NCBI GenBank assembly: GCA_012841255.1
Contig: DUUZ01000258.1
Location: 1-8,763, forward strand
Length of the DNA stretch: 8,763 nt
Direction: 5' to 3'
DNA from: Clostridiaceae bacterium
Lineage (GTDB): Bacteria > Bacillota > Clostridia > Saccharofermentanales > DTU023
The first letter of the stretch is position 1. Each line of letters starts with the position of its first letter. The translations under genes and the position numbers were made by a program. Below the pieces are notes generated by a model. The model was not told the DNA's origin. It was given only the letters and a program-made list of their open reading frames with translations, and searched no databases. Below are positions 7,554 to 8,763 of the stretch, piece by piece.

Positions 7554-7583
7554 GCTGATCGGAATAACGCAAGGGAAACAGAT

Positions 7584-7590
7584 GGAGAGG
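7584..7590 (+). promoter_or_regulatory. Shine-Dalgarno of the coiled-coil gene
   Basis: GGAGAGG lies 7 bases before the ATG at 7598. It supports a real plus-strand gene here even though no stop codon is reached before the window ends. Confidence 0.75.
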
Positions 7591-7597
7591 TAAAACC

Positions 7598-8763
7598 ATG
7601 GAGCCAATTGTTAAATATCATTTTGACCGGGAAATGGTCGCATTTGTCAAAACGCTCGAACTCAAGCCGGCCATGTTCGGCTATGAGAAAAATGATGTCT
7701 TCAACAAGTTCAAGGATCTTCTGGTCAAGGCCCGCGATGTCTGTGAAGAACTGGTCGCAGCCGAGCACCGGAAGCTGGAAGAACTGAAAGAAGCCGTCAC
7801 CCGCGCCAAAGATGACCCGGAAGCCCTGACGGCCCTTCTGGCCGGCTGGGAAAGTGCAGCGGAAGATCAGCCGGAAGATGAAGCTGCCGCAACAGATGAC
7901 CAGCCGGATATCCTGCCGGTTGACAGCCAGGAGGATTCCTTCCACGCCGCACTTTCGGAGCAGCTGGACAGCGAAACTGCAGCCGGGGACAGCCCGGAAA
8001 TAGCCCGCTTGCAGGAGGAAAATGCCCGCCTGCGGACCGAGCTGGCCGAATATGCCGCACTGACCAGGGACCTGGATACGGAAGTAGATACGGAGAACCC
8101 CGAACTCGAGGCCCTGCGCCAGGAAAATACCAGGCTGCGGACGGAGCTTGCAGCCTGTACAGCCCGTGTTGAAGAGCTGGAAGCCCGGGTGGAAGCCGGA
8201 GATCCGGAACTTGTCCGCCTGAAGGAAGAGAATACAGCGCTGCAGGCTGAAGTCGCCGGATATGCCGCCCTGGTCGAAGCCATGGATGCGGTTACAGAGA
8301 CAGCAGAAGAGGATCCTGAACTGGTCCGTCTGCGGGAGGAAGTGACGTCTTTGCAGGCCGAGGTGACCGAATACGCGGCCCTGGTCGAAAGCATGGATGC
8401 CATCACGGAACCCACGGAAGAGGATCCTGAACTGGTCCGCCTCAGGGAAGAGAACTCCGCACTTCAAAATGAACTGGCAGAATATGTGGCCCTCCTGGAT
8501 GAAGTGGACGCCGTGACCGAACCTGCCGGGGAAAAGAGTGATGAGCTGGTCCGCCTGGGCGAAGAGAATGAGGCGCTCAGGATCCAGCTGGCCGAATACG
8601 CTGTCCTGATCGAGGAACTGGATCACAAGGCCAGTCCGGAAGTCCCCGGGGGAACCGCTCTTACCGAACTCAGAGAAGAGAATGAATCGCTCAAGGCCCG
8701 CCTGGCCGCTTATACGGAGCGGGAAGAGCTGCTGCAAAAGGCCCACGCCATCATGACGGAAGC
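7598..8763 (+). CDS. Acidic coiled-coil tandem-repeat protein, 3' end outside window
   Basis: I do not recognise this gene as a named family. The frame is open from the ATG at 7598 to the window end: 388 full codons with no stop. The start is set by GGAGAGG 7 bases upstream. Residues 1 to about 70 form a small, probably helical N-terminal domain containing FGYEKNDVFNKF (27-38). This loosely recalls the GY-x-x-x-x-V motif of DivIVA-like proteins. Residues 86-131 are an acidic, Pro- and Gln-containing linker. From residue 133, seven units of 35-38 residues follow, with a consensus close to PELVRLREEN-xALxxELAEY. Each has 3-4 heptads followed by an acidic linker, often with Pro. No signal peptide or membrane segment is visible, so it is likely cytoplasmic. 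It follows parAB and the YfhO-type gene on the same strand after a 44-base gap. A scaffold or cell-organisation role is inference. The long reverse-strand frame opposite it is a shadow. Confidence 0.82.
   Translation, partial: MEPIVKYHFDREMVAFVKTLELKPAMFGYEKNDVFNKFKDLLVKARDVCEELVAAEHRKLEELKEAVTRAKDDPEALTALLAGWESAAEDQPEDEAAATDDQPDILPVDSQEDSFHAALSEQLDSETAAGDSPEIARLQEENARLRTELAEYAALTRDLDTEVDTENPELEALRQENTRLRTELAACTARVEELEARVEAGDPELVRLKEENTALQAEVAGYAALVEAMDAVTETAEEDPELVRLREEVTSLQAEVTEYAALVESMDAITEPTEEDPELVRLREENSALQNELAEYVALLDEVDAVTEPAGEKSDELVRLGEENEALRIQLAEYAVLIEELDHKASPEVPGGTALTELREENESLKARLAAYTEREELLQKAHAIMTE
7994..8761 (+). repeat. Seven coding tandem repeats of 105-114 bp
   Basis: Unit boundaries, starting at the PEL codons, are 7994-8098, 8099-8203, 8204-8314, 8315-8425, 8426-8539, 8540-8653 and 8654 to at least 8761. 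They encode 35, 35, 37, 37, 38, 38 and at least 36 residues. Units 3 and 4 are identical at 28 of 37 residues. A 23-base exact match at 8306-8328 and 8417-8439 spans the starts of units 4 and 5, exactly 111 bases apart. The outer units are more diverged. The array may continue past the window. Confidence 0.85.

Noticed and set aside
7550..8746. Reverse-strand open frame of 398 codons covering the repeat region
   Set aside because: It is the antisense of the coiled-coil gene. Its apparent repeats are the complement of the plus-strand units. The plus frame has a ribosome site, a heptad pattern and a sensible N-terminal domain, while the reverse frame shows no recognisable domain.
1..8763. Replication origin (DnaA-box cluster) within the window
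   Set aside because: Despite the origin-type genes, I saw no group of TTATCCACA-like boxes or an AT-rich unwinding region.

Overview
The window is a GC-rich stretch from near the replication origin of a bacterium. All six genes lie on the plus strand, with short gaps or overlaps between them. The most likely source is a Gram-positive Bacillota of the clostridial type. Four things support this: a Bacillus-type parS site matching the consensus exactly; a Soj-like ParA whose key residues fall at the same numbers as in B. subtilis Soj; a YfhO-family membrane protein; and a GyrB with the LPLWGK variant that I recall from clostridial sequences. The genus cannot be told from this sequence alone. I saw no rRNA, tRNA, CRISPR array, insertion sequence, DnaA-box cluster or convincing intrinsic terminator.

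Layout: (1) 1-1330, the C-terminal two thirds of gyrB, cut by the window start. (2) 1332-1351, a perfect 20-bp palindrome containing the 16-bp parS sequence, squeezed between the gyrB stop and the next ribosome binding site. (3) 1366-2943, one reading frame that joins a complete GNAT acetyltransferase to a complete PLP-dependent threonine aldolase-like enzyme. (4) 2944-3014, a short gap with a likely extended -10 promoter. (5) 3015-3815 parA/soj and 3833-4717 parB/spo0J, with only a few bases between them. (6) 4740-7553, a large multispanning YfhO-family protein (GT-C glycosyltransferase type). (7) 7598 to the window end, an open plus-strand gene with a good ribosome binding site and no stop codon. 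It encodes an acidic coiled-coil protein with seven tandem units of 35-38 residues.

How the genes work together: ParA, ParB and parS form a complete chromosome-segregation module. ParB (a CTPase clamp) loads at parS, and ParA (a DNA-binding ATPase) acts on the ParB-DNA complex. GyrB is a gyrase subunit that manages supercoiling. YfhO probably modifies a cell-envelope polymer. The coiled-coil protein is the least explained gene. It follows parAB and yfhO, has a small N-terminal domain with a weak DivIVA-like GY motif, and carries regularly spaced coiled-coil segments with an Asn in the core. It is therefore a candidate structural or scaffold protein, but this is inference.

The items most worth a second look are the coiled-coil repeat protein, the GNAT-aldolase fusion, the placement of parS against a ribosome binding site, and the same-strand linkage of gyrB to parAB.
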